Shown piece after piece: positions 34,573-43,886 of a DNA stretch of 64,000 bases. Made by a program: the position numbers and the translations under genes. The stretch is taken from contig JAJFHE010000014.1 in NCBI GenBank assembly GCA_021775755.1, positions 1-64,000 of the forward strand, in the 5' to 3' direction. Below the pieces are notes generated by a model that saw nothing but the letters and a program-made list of their open reading frames with translations, searched no databases and was not told where the DNA came from. This DNA comes from Hyphomicrobiales bacterium (lineage in GTDB: Bacteria; Pseudomonadota; Alphaproteobacteria; Rhizobiales; JAJFHB01). Within the stretch, counting starts at the first letter, position 1. Each line of letters starts with the position of its first letter.

Positions 34573-35247
34573 ATGGCTTTCAATACGACGCTGACCCCGC
34601 ATTGCCAGGCGCTGCGCGAGCGCAACTACCTGCACCTTGAAAATGTGCTTTCGCAGGATTTCACGAATGTGCTGGGAGAGGTCCGTGACCGCATCCTGTC
34701 GGGTGCGCAGGACGACATCCCGGATTGGCACATCGAGGGCAAGAAACGCCAGTATCTATTCGATTTTCCCTCGGAAGCCTTCCTTGAGGACTTTCTTCTG
34801 TCGATGAGCGAAATCACCGGCAAGGCGCCGGAGAATCTGACCATCGGCGAGCGGCACATCAAGGTCTACCTGGAAAATGCCGCGCCCTTCCCGGCCCCGC
34901 ATCTCGACCGCCGCGCCTCTGAGTTCACGGTCGGCTTTCCGATCGTCATTCCGGACGCTTCGGAAGTCTGCTTCCTGCCGCATCTGGGCTTTGAAGAGAA
35001 CACCGACGAGCGCGCTCGCTTCATCAAACTTGGCGACGGCGTCGACATGGCCGCCTATTACAAGGACCCGCGCATCGTCAAGGCGCAGGGCAGGCTCGGC
35101 GACATGTTCATCTTCTATGGCTCGCGTGTCTGGCATGAGCGCATTCATCCGGCCGGCTCGATGATCCTCTATACGAAGTTGAACACCATGGGCTCCGACC
35201 CGCTGGGCGAAAACCGGGCCCTGCACCGCGAAACGGTCACTGCCTGA
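34573..35247 (+). CDS. Putative Fe(II)/2-oxoglutarate-dependent oxygenase-like protein
   Basis: This encodes 224 residues; AAGGAAC precedes the ATG at 34573. A possible facial triad is present: H110-x-D112 in APHLDRR and a distal His in VWHERIHPAGS (H188 or H192), with strands GDMFIFYGSRVW and SMILYTKLN typical of a double-stranded beta-helix. The usual Arg that binds 2-oxoglutarate is not evident (Lys in TKLN may substitute). No close named family comes to mind. It follows the hydrolase gene by 109 bp and converges on prfC. Confidence 0.5.
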   Translation: MAFNTTLTPHCQALRERNYLHLENVLSQDFTNVLGEVRDRILSGAQDDIPDWHIEGKKRQYLFDFPSEAFLEDFLLSMSEITGKAPENLTIGERHIKVYLENAAPFPAPHLDRRASEFTVGFPIVIPDASEVCFLPHLGFEENTDERARFIKLGDGVDMAAYYKDPRIVKAQGRLGDMFIFYGSRVWHERIHPAGSMILYTKLNTMGSDPLGENRALHRETVTA

Positions 35248-35263
35248 AACGGCCGGCGACGCC

Positions 35264-36838
35264 CTACTCCAGTTCCTTGGTCTTGAGGAACGAGATGTCG
35301 GGGTTGTCGCGCTGCTTGTAATTCAGTTCCCAGTCGCCATTGGCCAAGAAGACTGGATCTCCGTCGCGGTCTCCCATGACCGCGGCGGAATTGGTTTTCA
35401 TGAACTTCTGCAGTGCCGCCGCGTTATCCGACTGCAGCCATCGCGCGGTCGAGTAAGGCGCGTTTTCAAACGACAGCTCGACCTTGTATTCGTTGCGCGC
35501 CCGGTCGGCGACGACATCGAGCTGAAGCTGGCCGATCACGCCGATGATCCATTGCGAGCCGACATCGGGCTTGAACACCTGGATCAGCCCCTCTTCCGAT
35601 AGATCCTGAAGCGCCTGGCGCAACTGTTTGATGCGCGTCGTATCGCCAAGGCGCACACGACGCAGAATTTCCGGCGCAAACACCGGAAGGCCCGTAAACC
35701 GCAACGTCTCGCCCTCGGTGAAGGTATCGCCGACGCGGATGGTGCCGTGGTTCGGAATGCCGATGACATCGCCGGCACCGGCCTCCTGGGCAATCTCGCG
35801 GTCCTGCGCCATGAAGATGATCGGGCTGTGCACCATGACATCCTTGCCGGCGCGCACCTGGCGCAGTTTCATGCCGCGCTTGAAGGTGCCCGAACACAAC
35901 CGCATGAAGGCGATGCGGTCGCGGTGGTTCTTGTCCATATTGGCCTGCACCTTGAAGATGAAGCCGGTGACGCCCTTCTCCACAGGCTCCACGACACGCC
36001 CGTCGGTCGGGCTCGGGCGCGGCTCGGGCGCATGCTTGCCGACGAAATTCAGGAGCGCCTCGACGCCGAAGTTGCGCAGCGCGCTGCCAAAGATGACCGG
36101 CGTCTGATGACCCTCGCGGTAAGCCTCGCGGTCGAAGGGATCGTAGGCGGCGCTTGCCAGTTCCATATTCTCGCGCGACTGGGCGAGCACATCCTCGCGC
36201 ACCAGCGCATCGAGTTTCTCATCGTCGGGACCGGAACAGTCGATGGTTTCGTCGAACTCGCCCTGGGTCGCCTTGGAGGACGTGCGGAACTGGTTCGCCT
36301 CAAGGTCGTAACAGCCGGCAAACAGGCCGCCCATGCCGACGGGCCAGACCTGGGGCGAGATGTCGAGCTGCAGTTCATCCTGCACCTGATCGATCAGTTC
36401 AAACGGATCGCGGCCTTCGCGGTCGACCTTGTTGATGAAGGTGATGATCGGGATATCGCGCAGACGGCAGACCTCGAAAAGCTTGCGCGTCTGGCTCTCA
36501 ATGCCCTTGGCGGCATCGATCACCATGATGGCTGAGTCGACCGCGGTGAGCGTGCGGTAAGTGTCTTCGGAGAAGTCTTCGTGGCCCGGCGTGTCGAGCA
36601 GGTTGAAGAGCAGGCCGGCGTGCTCGAAGGTCATGACCGAACTTGCAACGGAAATGCCGCGCTCCTGCTCGATCTTCATCCAGTCGGAGCGCGCCCGCCG
36701 TGTCTCGCCACGCGCCTTGACGTCGCCTGCGAGATGGATGGCGCCACCGGCCAGCAGCAGCCGTTCGGTCAGCGTCGTCTTGCCCGCATCCGGGTGGGAA
36801 ATGATCGCAAATGTGCGGCGGCGGCCATGAGCCTGCAT
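35264..36838 (-). CDS. prfC: Peptide chain release factor 3
   Basis: This encodes 524 residues, the normal RF3 length, from ATG 36838 (MQAHGRRRTFAIISHPDAGK); the frame upstream is Arg/Pro-rich and excluded. GTPase motifs: G1 SHPDAGKTTLTE, G3 DTPGHEDF, G4 NKVD. The Switch-I region and the RF3-specific C-terminal domain are complete. RF3 recycles RF1/RF2 after peptide release. It is a single gene, convergent with the oxygenase-like gene (16-bp gap). Confidence 0.95.
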   Translation of the reverse strand: MQAHGRRRTFAIISHPDAGKTTLTERLLLAGGAIHLAGDVKARGETRRARSDWMKIEQERGISVASSVMTFEHAGLLFNLLDTPGHEDFSEDTYRTLTAVDSAIMVIDAAKGIESQTRKLFEVCRLRDIPIITFINKVDREGRDPFELIDQVQDELQLDISPQVWPVGMGGLFAGCYDLEANQFRTSSKATQGEFDETIDCSGPDDEKLDALVREDVLAQSRENMELASAAYDPFDREAYREGHQTPVIFGSALRNFGVEALLNFVGKHAPEPRPSPTDGRVVEPVEKGVTGFIFKVQANMDKNHRDRIAFMRLCSGTFKRGMKLRQVRAGKDVMVHSPIIFMAQDREIAQEAGAGDVIGIPNHGTIRVGDTFTEGETLRFTGLPVFAPEILRRVRLGDTTRIKQLRQALQDLSEEGLIQVFKPDVGSQWIIGVIGQLQLDVVADRARNEYKVELSFENAPYSTARWLQSDNAAALQKFMKTNSAAVMGDRDGDPVFLANGDWELNYKQRDNPDISFLKTKELE

Positions 36839-37030
36839 GGGAGGTCGGGTCCGGTTTCGGGGTCTGGCGCGCGGCCCGGCATACGGGCGAACAGGCGCGC
36901 GGCGTTCCAATCGGCGCTCCTTCTACATCACATACGCGCGATTTGGAATGGTAATGGCCCAACAAAGGCCCCATTTAAGAATAAGATTTGAATTGCTGGG
37001 CGGGGTGGAACATTCGTGAAGGAGCGCGCA

Positions 37031-37297
37031 ATGCCCCAAGCCCTTACTGCCCCCACCTGGCCTCCCGAGGCCGAAAAAGTCTATCAGCGCATGCTTGAGC
37101 TGCGCGAGCACGTCCGCTTCAAAGTCCTGAAAGACATGTGGAACGACGGCGCCTGGCTGCGCTCCCAGGCCGTGCGCCGGGACGCGCGCAGGTCAGTGCG
37201 CCACGACTTCCGCAGGCGCGTCGCGCAGGCGGAAACCCCAATTGTGGGAGAAATCGTCAGGCTGACCAACCTCTACGGACCGCGCGAGGAGGCGTGA
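37031..37297 (+). CDS. Small basic protein of unknown function, 88 residues
   Basis: ATG at 37031 follows AAGGAG. The product is helical, Arg-rich (RRDARRSVRHDFRRRV) and lacks signal peptide or membrane segment, so it is cytoplasmic and may bind nucleic acid. It is divergent from prfC and convergent with the caspase/FGE gene. I do not recognise the family. Confidence 0.6.
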   Translation: MPQALTAPTWPPEAEKVYQRMLELREHVRFKVLKDMWNDGAWLRSQAVRRDARRSVRHDFRRRVAQAETPIVGEIVRLTNLYGPREEA

Positions 37298-37332
37298 GGG
37301 CACTCTACCCGCTTCACCTAAAAGTGCGCCCG

Positions 37333-39069
37333 TTATGGTTCGAGGTGCCTTGCAACGCGGAAACCGAACAGCACGTTCCGGCTCGCGGCTGGATGTGAAA
37401 ACCGGCGTGCCGAGCGGAGGCTTCTGGGCCTATCGAGCCATGAGCCTCCTCGGAGCACATGCCTTGCGCAGTTCTCGGGGGCGTGCGGGACTCCATCTGT
37501 TGGGCCGCGCGAGTAGTCATCTTGCCAACAGTCTTCCACCCATTCCCAAAGATTTCCATGCATGTCATGAAGCCCAAAGGCATTTGCGGGGTACGTTCCA
37601 ACATTGGTGGGTTTGGCCTTGAATTCTCCACCAACCCAGTGACTCGGATTGTATCCGAAACCACCATTATAGTTCGCATCAAGGGGGGAAATGCTGTCAC
37701 CAGTTGAAAATGGTGTCGTGCTGCCGGCCCTCGCCGCATACTCCCATTCAGCTTCTGAAAGCAATCTGTAGCGCTTGCCTGTAATTCCGGCTAACCAAAC
37801 CACATAATCCTTGGCATCTGCCCAGGAAACATTCCTCACAGGCAGCATCTCCGACTGGCTGTGAACATCGCCGACATCATCCGCACAAGCGCCATCTGCA
37901 ACGCAATTCTCCCACTCAGCTGCTGTGACCTCGAACTTTCCCACGGCGAACGATTTATCAATCGTGACGATCAATTGTGGTTCTTCACTGCTCGTATGCC
38001 CATCCTCGGTTTGGGTCGATCCAATGGTGAAAGTTCCTCGCGGCACAACCACCAATGTCGGACAATTGTCGCAGTCTCGAAATTCATCGCCTACGTCGTA
38101 TCTGTCTGGAGGTTGAGTCGGTGCCTGATCGGGAAACACTCCAACAGCCACATCGAACTCTTCAAGACGCGCCTTTGCGAACTTCGCGTAGATGCTGTCT
38201 GGAAATTCGTCGATGAATGCCTCCAGCACGGCCTTACTCTGTGTGTTCTGGATTGCCGTCCAGGCTGCACGGTCCTGCAGCGAATTGGAAGTCACTTCAT
38301 CTGACAGATTACCGGGCACAAAATAGAAATCGCCGAGAAGCGACGACTCTTCCCACGGTGTCTGACGACCGCTAGTCGCGTGGCGAACTTGAATGCGCAC
38401 TCGCTTGAACACCTGCTCGATGGGCAGTCCAGGCTCGCGAAGTGTTTCGGCAAGCGCCAATGTATAGGGAGAGTTGGCGCCATCGCCGTCGGCAGCACTT
38501 TCACCAGGAGCCGCCGCGAAAGCAACAAGCGACCCCCCCGCCGCTTCGACGCGTGCGAGCCCTCGGCCATCCGCTCCCCGAACGCTTGCAAACGGGTTGT
38601 CGCGGCAGGCGTCGAGGATCACGAGATTAAGCGCGTTGCCCGCAGCTTCCATCTGGGCGAGGACATCCGCAGCGCTGATCGCTTCCAGGGCAAGGTCGGC
38701 TTCATCGAGAATGCTTGACCTGAGAGGCACCAGGAAATTTTGTCCGCGAGATTGCACGCCGTGTCCTGCATAGTAGAAGAGCCCAACCGCATCTGGCCCG
38801 GCTTCTCGCAGCATCTTGCCAAATCTCTGAATCGCCCGCCCCATGGCGCGTCGGTCCGCGTCAGTGACCGAGACAACATCAAACCCTACCTCACGCAGCG
38901 TCCGGCCCATCAGGTCCGCATCGTTTCTTGGATTCGGAAGACTTTTGATCTCGGTATAAGCAGCGTTGCCGATCACCAGCGCAACTCGTTTCCCGGCGGA
39001 AGCGGGGTCAGCAAATCCGACAAAAACGGAAATATAGAGGAGGATATGGAACACGGTGTGGCGGAGCAC
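37333..39069 (-). CDS. Exported caspase-like protease with C-terminal FGE/SUMF1-fold domain
   Basis: This encodes 578 residues from a GTG at 39069 that overlaps the TAG of the upstream gene by one base; SD GAAGGA lies inside that gene. A signal peptide (HILLYISVFVGFADPASAG) precedes a peptidase C14 domain (about 27-255) with the dyad His103 (YYAGHGVQ) and Cys155 (LDACRDNPF). Residues 333-576 form a formylglycine-generating-enzyme fold (VVVPRGTFTIGS, SEAEWEYAARAG, NLWEWVEDCW, RGGSW). The catalytic Cys of true FGE in GFRCA is Val here (GFRVAR), so this domain probably binds rather than oxidises. Confidence 0.85.
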   Translation of the reverse strand: MLRHTVFHILLYISVFVGFADPASAGKRVALVIGNAAYTEIKSLPNPRNDADLMGRTLREVGFDVVSVTDADRRAMGRAIQRFGKMLREAGPDAVGLFYYAGHGVQSRGQNFLVPLRSSILDEADLALEAISAADVLAQMEAAGNALNLVILDACRDNPFASVRGADGRGLARVEAAGGSLVAFAAAPGESAADGDGANSPYTLALAETLREPGLPIEQVFKRVRIQVRHATSGRQTPWEESSLLGDFYFVPGNLSDEVTSNSLQDRAAWTAIQNTQSKAVLEAFIDEFPDSIYAKFAKARLEEFDVAVGVFPDQAPTQPPDRYDVGDEFRDCDNCPTLVVVPRGTFTIGSTQTEDGHTSSEEPQLIVTIDKSFAVGKFEVTAAEWENCVADGACADDVGDVHSQSEMLPVRNVSWADAKDYVVWLAGITGKRYRLLSEAEWEYAARAGSTTPFSTGDSISPLDANYNGGFGYNPSHWVGGEFKAKPTNVGTYPANAFGLHDMHGNLWEWVEDCWQDDYSRGPTDGVPHAPENCARHVLRGGSWLDRPRSLRSARRFSHPAASRNVLFGFRVARHLEP

Positions 39070-42000
39070 TATTGCATCCTTCGCAATGAGCCCGAAGGCA
39101 CGTAGCCAAGTTTTACGCCATCACGGGCGATGAGGGCAAAGGTTCCGTCGTCTTCCAGCACACGCACGACCGTCCAAGCATCTAGCCGTGACACTTGCCC
39201 GGCGCCCTCGCCCGGCACATCCAGCACCTCAGTCGCCAACGTGAGAATGTGTGTCGGCTCGCGGGGAGTTTCCGGTTCAGCTTCGGCGCCCGTGTCCACT
39301 GACGCAAGCCTTACACCAATCGGAAAATTCGAGCCGACTATGCGCATTTGCGGAATCTGGCGCACGCCGAAGGCGGAGTGGCTGATCGCCGGTACGCGGT
39401 CGTCGATATGGGCTGCAAGCTCCGTGACCTCGATGCGCTCGTTGTTGTTGCCGTCGGCTTCGTGCATCGCTTCGAGAAGCGCATAGGTGAAGACACCGTG
39501 GCCGCGATAGCCTTCCAACGCCGGGGCATCGTCGGTCGCCGCCGACAGTACCGTGCGGCCCATGGCCCGGGTCAGCTTGTCCATGGCGGTGAGACGCCCG
39601 AGACCGCGTTCGGCGATGCGATCACCGGTCAGCGAGCCGCTCTCGCAGGTATCGTAGAGCAGCACAGATTTGCGCGCCTGAACCTGCGCGAACCAGGCCT
39701 GCCACTGGTCCTGGCCGATGCCATCCGAGACGATGGACTCCGCGTTGCGGTAGCGGAAGTCCTGCGGCAGGAAGTAATAGCGCCCGTCCACCGTCTTGCC
39801 GTGGCCGGCGATGAAGAACACGAAGACATCGCGCGGGCTCACTTTGCCGGAGAGATCATCGAATGCCGCCGCAAGACCGGCCACCGTAACGTCCTCATCG
39901 AACAGCGTGTGAACATGGATCTCGTCATAAAGACCCGGGCCCGCCTGACGGAACGCGTCCGCCAGTGCGCGCGCGTCGGGCACCGCGTAGTTCAACCGCA
40001 ACTGGTTGTCGAAGTAGTTGTTCACGCCGACGGCCATGACATGGAGGTCGGGCGGTGCGGCGCCCGAGACGCCGTCCCAGGTGACGGTGACGGAGACTGG
40101 CTCGGAGGCGATCAGGTTTGCTTCGTTGTAGGCAACAATCTCGATGATGTTGTCGCCAGGCTCGAGCAGCACGGTGCGGGAGAGTTGGAGCACACGGCCC
40201 GAAGCTTGCGCTCCCTCCTCGATGCGCCCGAGGCCTCGCTCGCCAAGCCCGACGGTTGTGCCGTTGATCTTCCACTCTATGCGGCCTACCCCGCCGCCGG
40301 TGTCGGTGACACTCGCCTCAACACCAACGCCGTCGGCCTCGGCCCGGCGGCCCGGTTCGGGCGAGAGGATCTCTAATGCAGGTGCATCGCCGCCATCAAT
40401 GATGGCATCCAGGTTGACGCCGCGCGCAGCTTGGGAGACCAGGTTGTGTGGATCCCCGGCCAGTGCTTCTCGAACCAGATCGGGCCGGTAGAGCGCCTGA
40501 TAAAACCGACCAATCGAGATCGCCGTAAGTGCCCGTGCAACATGAGCGTTCTCTGACCCAGCCGCCCGTTCATCGAAAAAGCCCTGAGGTGTGACAGTCA
40601 GCCAAGACACGCCACCAAGATTGATATTTGTTGCAAGCAGTTCTCCGTTTAAGGCCGACCACACACGCGTTGTGCCATCATAACTTCCGGAAAGTATGTA
40701 TTTGCCGCTTGGAGAGAAAACTGCGGAGTCCACGATGGACAAATGGCCGCGGAGAGTTCGCGCGGTTCGAGTTCGCAGATCCCAGATCTTGACCGTTGTG
40801 TCTGCGCTTGAGGAAACAATCTTTTTGCCATCCGGTGAGAAGGCTGCGAATTGTACGTGATCGGTATGTTCTGCCATCGTGAAAATGAGGTTTCCGCTCC
40901 GGGCGTTCCAGACCTTGATGGTCCGATCGGCACTGGTAGACACGATCTGCGAGCCATCGGGCGAATAGGCCGCAGAGAGTACCGCACGTGTATGGCCAAC
41001 GAGATCTCTAACAATCCTGCCAGTGCCGAGGTCCCAGACCTTGATGGACTTGTCGAAGGAAGTCTGAACCAGACTGCCTCCGTCGGGCGAAAAGGTTGCC
41101 GACAGGATCCCGTTGTTCGGGCTCTGGAGAGTGTGAACCCTCTCACCGTCGGCAAGATTCCAGACCGCAATCGCATTATCGGCGGTGTAAGATACGGTCC
41201 CGGCCGCGACCAGGGTACTGTCGGAAGAAAAAGAAATACTGCTAATGGTGGTTGCGTCCGTCTGGAACTCTCTTACCACTTCACCGGACCCTACGCGCCA
41301 CACAGTAAATCTATCAGTGGCGGTTGCGGATGCGACAAGTGAACCGTCTCTGGAAAGCGAAAATGCATTAGATACCCACCCTGTGCTCCCATCGCCGATG
41401 ATGCGCAACAAAGATCCGGTCGAGGCATCCCATACTTTGACGGCGCCATCGTAACCGCCGGTCACGACATAGGAGCCGTCCGGCGCGTACGCGGAGGCTA
41501 CAACGCCAACTACCCGCCCCTCGAAGTTCTGCACACGCGAAGAGAGGTTCGCCGTCCATTGTTGCAATTTGGAGTCCCAACTGGATACAAAGTAGGATTC
41601 GCCGTCACTTGCAAACTGCACTTCTGTGACCCATGATTCGTGGCGTTCGGGAGAGCCTTTGATCAGATGCCCGGTGTCGGCATCGAAAAGCAGATGCTTG
41701 CCCGAGAACGTTCCTGCCAGGATCTTCGAACCGTCGGGCGCGTAGTCCAGCGACATAATCCAGTTGTAATTGGTATCAAACGTGGACAGGAGCTCACCGG
41801 TTTCAAGCTTCCAAATCTTTATGGATCTATCAGCACTGCCTGACGCCAGATTGCCGCCGTCCGGGGACAATGCAAGAGACTCGACCGAATTTTCGTGCCC
41901 ATTGAGCGTTTGCAAAAGTCGCCCGTCGATAGCAGCCCATACGCGTACCGTCCGGTCGACACCTCCAGATGCGATGTACCTTCCATCAGACGAATAAATC

Positions 42001-42743
42001 ACCACCTCCACACCATCTGTGTGTCCACTCATCCGCCGCACCTGGCGCCCCGTAACTACATCCCAGACGTACAGTCCGTACTCTTCATTGCTGCTGGAGC
42101 CGCCGGCGGTCAGAATGTGACTTCCGTTTGGAGAAAAAGTGACGGTATTTCCGGTTCCATGCGGAATATCTATTGTTCGTAACGTCTCGCCGGTTCTTGC
42201 ATCTCTAATTTTTGCCGTGGGACTTCCCACTGTCGCAATGAACCTACCGTCCCTAGAATATTTGATAGCGTTGATGCCGCCGCCGCCCTGGTGCCCTTCC
42301 AGCGTCATCAGAAGGCGGCCAGACGGAATATCCCAAATACGGAGTATATTGTCGGAACCACCAGAGGCCAGGAATGCACCATCCGGAGAAACATCGAAAC
42401 CGTAGATCGGGCCGTTGTGACCGAACTGCGGCATGAGCTGGGCTGCTTCACCACTGGTTCCGGCGCCCTGCGTCATTACTGCGTCGAGAATTGCACCAAT
42501 ATCTGCTCCGCCGGATCCAAAGACACTACTATGATCGATATTGTTGTCGTCAAGATACTGACGCGCCGCTCGCTCTGTTCTCCGCCCCCAGGCACCGTCA
42601 ACAGGGCCAGTGTCGTAACCCATGTTGTTCAACGTCTCTTGAATGACGCTGACACGAGAATCCGCATGAGCCCGTTCAACCGCTACCGCCGAAGAAAGCA
42701 GAGATGCAACGAGTAGCGCAATTGCGAGCAGTCGACGTATCAT
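39069..42743 (-). CDS. Exported multidomain protein: PG-binding, 14 WD40 blades, caspase-like, SH3
   Basis: This encodes 1224 residues. ATG at 42743 is chosen for GGAGGAG just upstream and the signal peptide behind it (RRLLAIALLVASLLSSAVAV). Domains in order: PG_binding_1 (about 30-75, IQETLNNMGYDTGPVDGAWG); 14 WD40 repeats (about 85-700), enough for two seven-bladed propellers; a linker with Ig-like strands; peptidase C14 (about 897-1110) with His ~981 (FIAGHGKT) and Cys ~1033 (YDTCESGS); and a C-terminal SH3-like domain. Caspase-like bacterial proteases cleave after Arg/Lys or similar. Placement before the caspase/FGE gene suggests a two-component envelope protease system. Confidence 0.88.
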   Translation of the reverse strand: MIRRLLAIALLVASLLSSAVAVERAHADSRVSVIQETLNNMGYDTGPVDGAWGRRTERAARQYLDDNNIDHSSVFGSGGADIGAILDAVMTQGAGTSGEAAQLMPQFGHNGPIYGFDVSPDGAFLASGGSDNILRIWDIPSGRLLMTLEGHQGGGGINAIKYSRDGRFIATVGSPTAKIRDARTGETLRTIDIPHGTGNTVTFSPNGSHILTAGGSSSNEEYGLYVWDVVTGRQVRRMSGHTDGVEVVIYSSDGRYIASGGVDRTVRVWAAIDGRLLQTLNGHENSVESLALSPDGGNLASGSADRSIKIWKLETGELLSTFDTNYNWIMSLDYAPDGSKILAGTFSGKHLLFDADTGHLIKGSPERHESWVTEVQFASDGESYFVSSWDSKLQQWTANLSSRVQNFEGRVVGVVASAYAPDGSYVVTGGYDGAVKVWDASTGSLLRIIGDGSTGWVSNAFSLSRDGSLVASATATDRFTVWRVGSGEVVREFQTDATTISSISFSSDSTLVAAGTVSYTADNAIAVWNLADGERVHTLQSPNNGILSATFSPDGGSLVQTSFDKSIKVWDLGTGRIVRDLVGHTRAVLSAAYSPDGSQIVSTSADRTIKVWNARSGNLIFTMAEHTDHVQFAAFSPDGKKIVSSSADTTVKIWDLRTRTARTLRGHLSIVDSAVFSPSGKYILSGSYDGTTRVWSALNGELLATNINLGGVSWLTVTPQGFFDERAAGSENAHVARALTAISIGRFYQALYRPDLVREALAGDPHNLVSQAARGVNLDAIIDGGDAPALEILSPEPGRRAEADGVGVEASVTDTGGGVGRIEWKINGTTVGLGERGLGRIEEGAQASGRVLQLSRTVLLEPGDNIIEIVAYNEANLIASEPVSVTVTWDGVSGAAPPDLHVMAVGVNNYFDNQLRLNYAVPDARALADAFRQAGPGLYDEIHVHTLFDEDVTVAGLAAAFDDLSGKVSPRDVFVFFIAGHGKTVDGRYYFLPQDFRYRNAESIVSDGIGQDQWQAWFAQVQARKSVLLYDTCESGSLTGDRIAERGLGRLTAMDKLTRAMGRTVLSAATDDAPALEGYRGHGVFTYALLEAMHEADGNNNERIEVTELAAHIDDRVPAISHSAFGVRQIPQMRIVGSNFPIGVRLASVDTGAEAEPETPREPTHILTLATEVLDVPGEGAGQVSRLDAWTVVRVLEDDGTFALIARDGVKLGYVPSGSLRRMQ

Positions 42744-42829
42744 GCCACTCCTCCCCAATAGGGAGTAAGCATAACCGACACGACATTTCGTTGGTAGACC
42801 CTATGCAGCGGATGTCCGCGTTCGCAAAA

Positions 42830-43870
42830 TTAGCGCCAAGGTGCTCCGGCATCCGTCACAGCCGCCAGCGGCGAGACCGCCTCAATCGTGGTGGGACTGA
42901 GCTCAATCCCCCTCTCCTGCGCCTCCGCATACTCCCGCCAACGCATCTCCCCCGGCAGCAGCACCTCGCCGCCATCGGGGGCCGAGGCGCGGATGTCGGC
43001 GACCATGGCTTCGAAGCGGTCGTAGTAGGCCTCCATCGGCATGAACCGCGAGACATCGATGGCGATCAGGAAGTGGCCGTTGTGGCCGGGCTCTTGCTTG
43101 TCCTTGTACATGGATGCGACGCCGTGGGTGACGCCGGCGCCGGTGAGCACGCCGGCGAGTATTTCGACCATAAGCGAGAGGCCATAGCCCTTGGCGCCGC
43201 CGAAGGGGAGAAGAGCGCCGCCGCCGACTTTTTCCGGGTCGGTGATGGGCGCGCCATCGACATCCACCGCGAGACCTTCGGGCAGCGGCTCACCGCTGGT
43301 AATGTGCTGGCGCACGGTGGAGCCGGCAAGGCCGCTTGTCGCCATGTCGACCATGAGCGTCTCGCCGTTGCGGCGCGGTGCGCCGAAGGCAAACGGGTTG
43401 GTGCCGAATACGGCGCCAAGACCGCCGTGGGCAGTGACCTTCGGAAACGAGTTCGACATGGCAAGGCCGATCATGCCGGCGTCTGCCGCCTGATGCGTGA
43501 AATAAGCGCCGGTGCCGAAGAAATTGCTGTTTCGCACACCGACCGCGCCGACGCCCGTGCCGCGGGCCAGTTCGATTGCGTGTTTCATGGCGAGCATACC
43601 GGCGTGCTGGCCGAAACCGTCATCACCATCGAGAAGGCCAAGGCTCGGGCCGAGGTTTTCAAAGCGGGGACTGCAGGGGCATTTGATGGCGCCGGAGGCA
43701 ACGCGTTCCAGATAAACGGGCAAACGCAGAAGGCCGAAATTGCGGCGCCCCACGCACTCGCTCCACACCAGGTTTTCAGCGACGTTGCGCGCCTGCTCTT
43801 CGTCGACACCGTGCGCCGCGAGCAGCTTCGCGCAGAACGCCATGAGATCTGGAACCGGGATCCGCGCCAC
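42830..43870 (-). CDS. Ldh2/MDH2-family NAD(P)H oxidoreductase
   Basis: This encodes 346 residues of the PF02615 family (malate/L-lactate dehydrogenase type 2). Visible signatures: VGVRNSNFFGTGAYFTHQA (NAD-site and His region), NPFAFGAPR, MVDMATSGLAGSTVRQH and GAKGYGLSLMVEILAG. Family members reduce 2-oxo acids (malate, lactate, sulfolactate, ureidoglycolate) or cyclic imino acids (Dpk-type). The start is a GTG at 43870, preceded by a hairpin that pairs its Shine-Dalgarno. It is the last gene of a four-gene operon with two ATP-grasp ligases, so it probably makes or finishes a building block. Confidence 0.85.
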   Translation of the reverse strand: MARIPVPDLMAFCAKLLAAHGVDEEQARNVAENLVWSECVGRRNFGLLRLPVYLERVASGAIKCPCSPRFENLGPSLGLLDGDDGFGQHAGMLAMKHAIELARGTGVGAVGVRNSNFFGTGAYFTHQAADAGMIGLAMSNSFPKVTAHGGLGAVFGTNPFAFGAPRRNGETLMVDMATSGLAGSTVRQHITSGEPLPEGLAVDVDGAPITDPEKVGGGALLPFGGAKGYGLSLMVEILAGVLTGAGVTHGVASMYKDKQEPGHNGHFLIAIDVSRFMPMEAYYDRFEAMVADIRASAPDGGEVLLPGEMRWREYAEAQERGIELSPTTIEAVSPLAAVTDAGAPWR

Positions 43871-43886
43871 GGAGGTTACGACCTCC
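43871..43886 (-). promoter_or_regulatory. Hairpin masking the Shine-Dalgarno of the Ldh2-type gene
   Basis: On the minus strand GGAGGT (43886-43881), loop CGTA and ACCTCC (43876-43871) form a perfect hairpin directly before the GTG. The stop codon TAA of the upstream ATP-grasp gene lies in the loop and stem. Ribosomes finishing that gene would open it, so translation of the reductase should depend on upstream translation. Confidence 0.6.
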
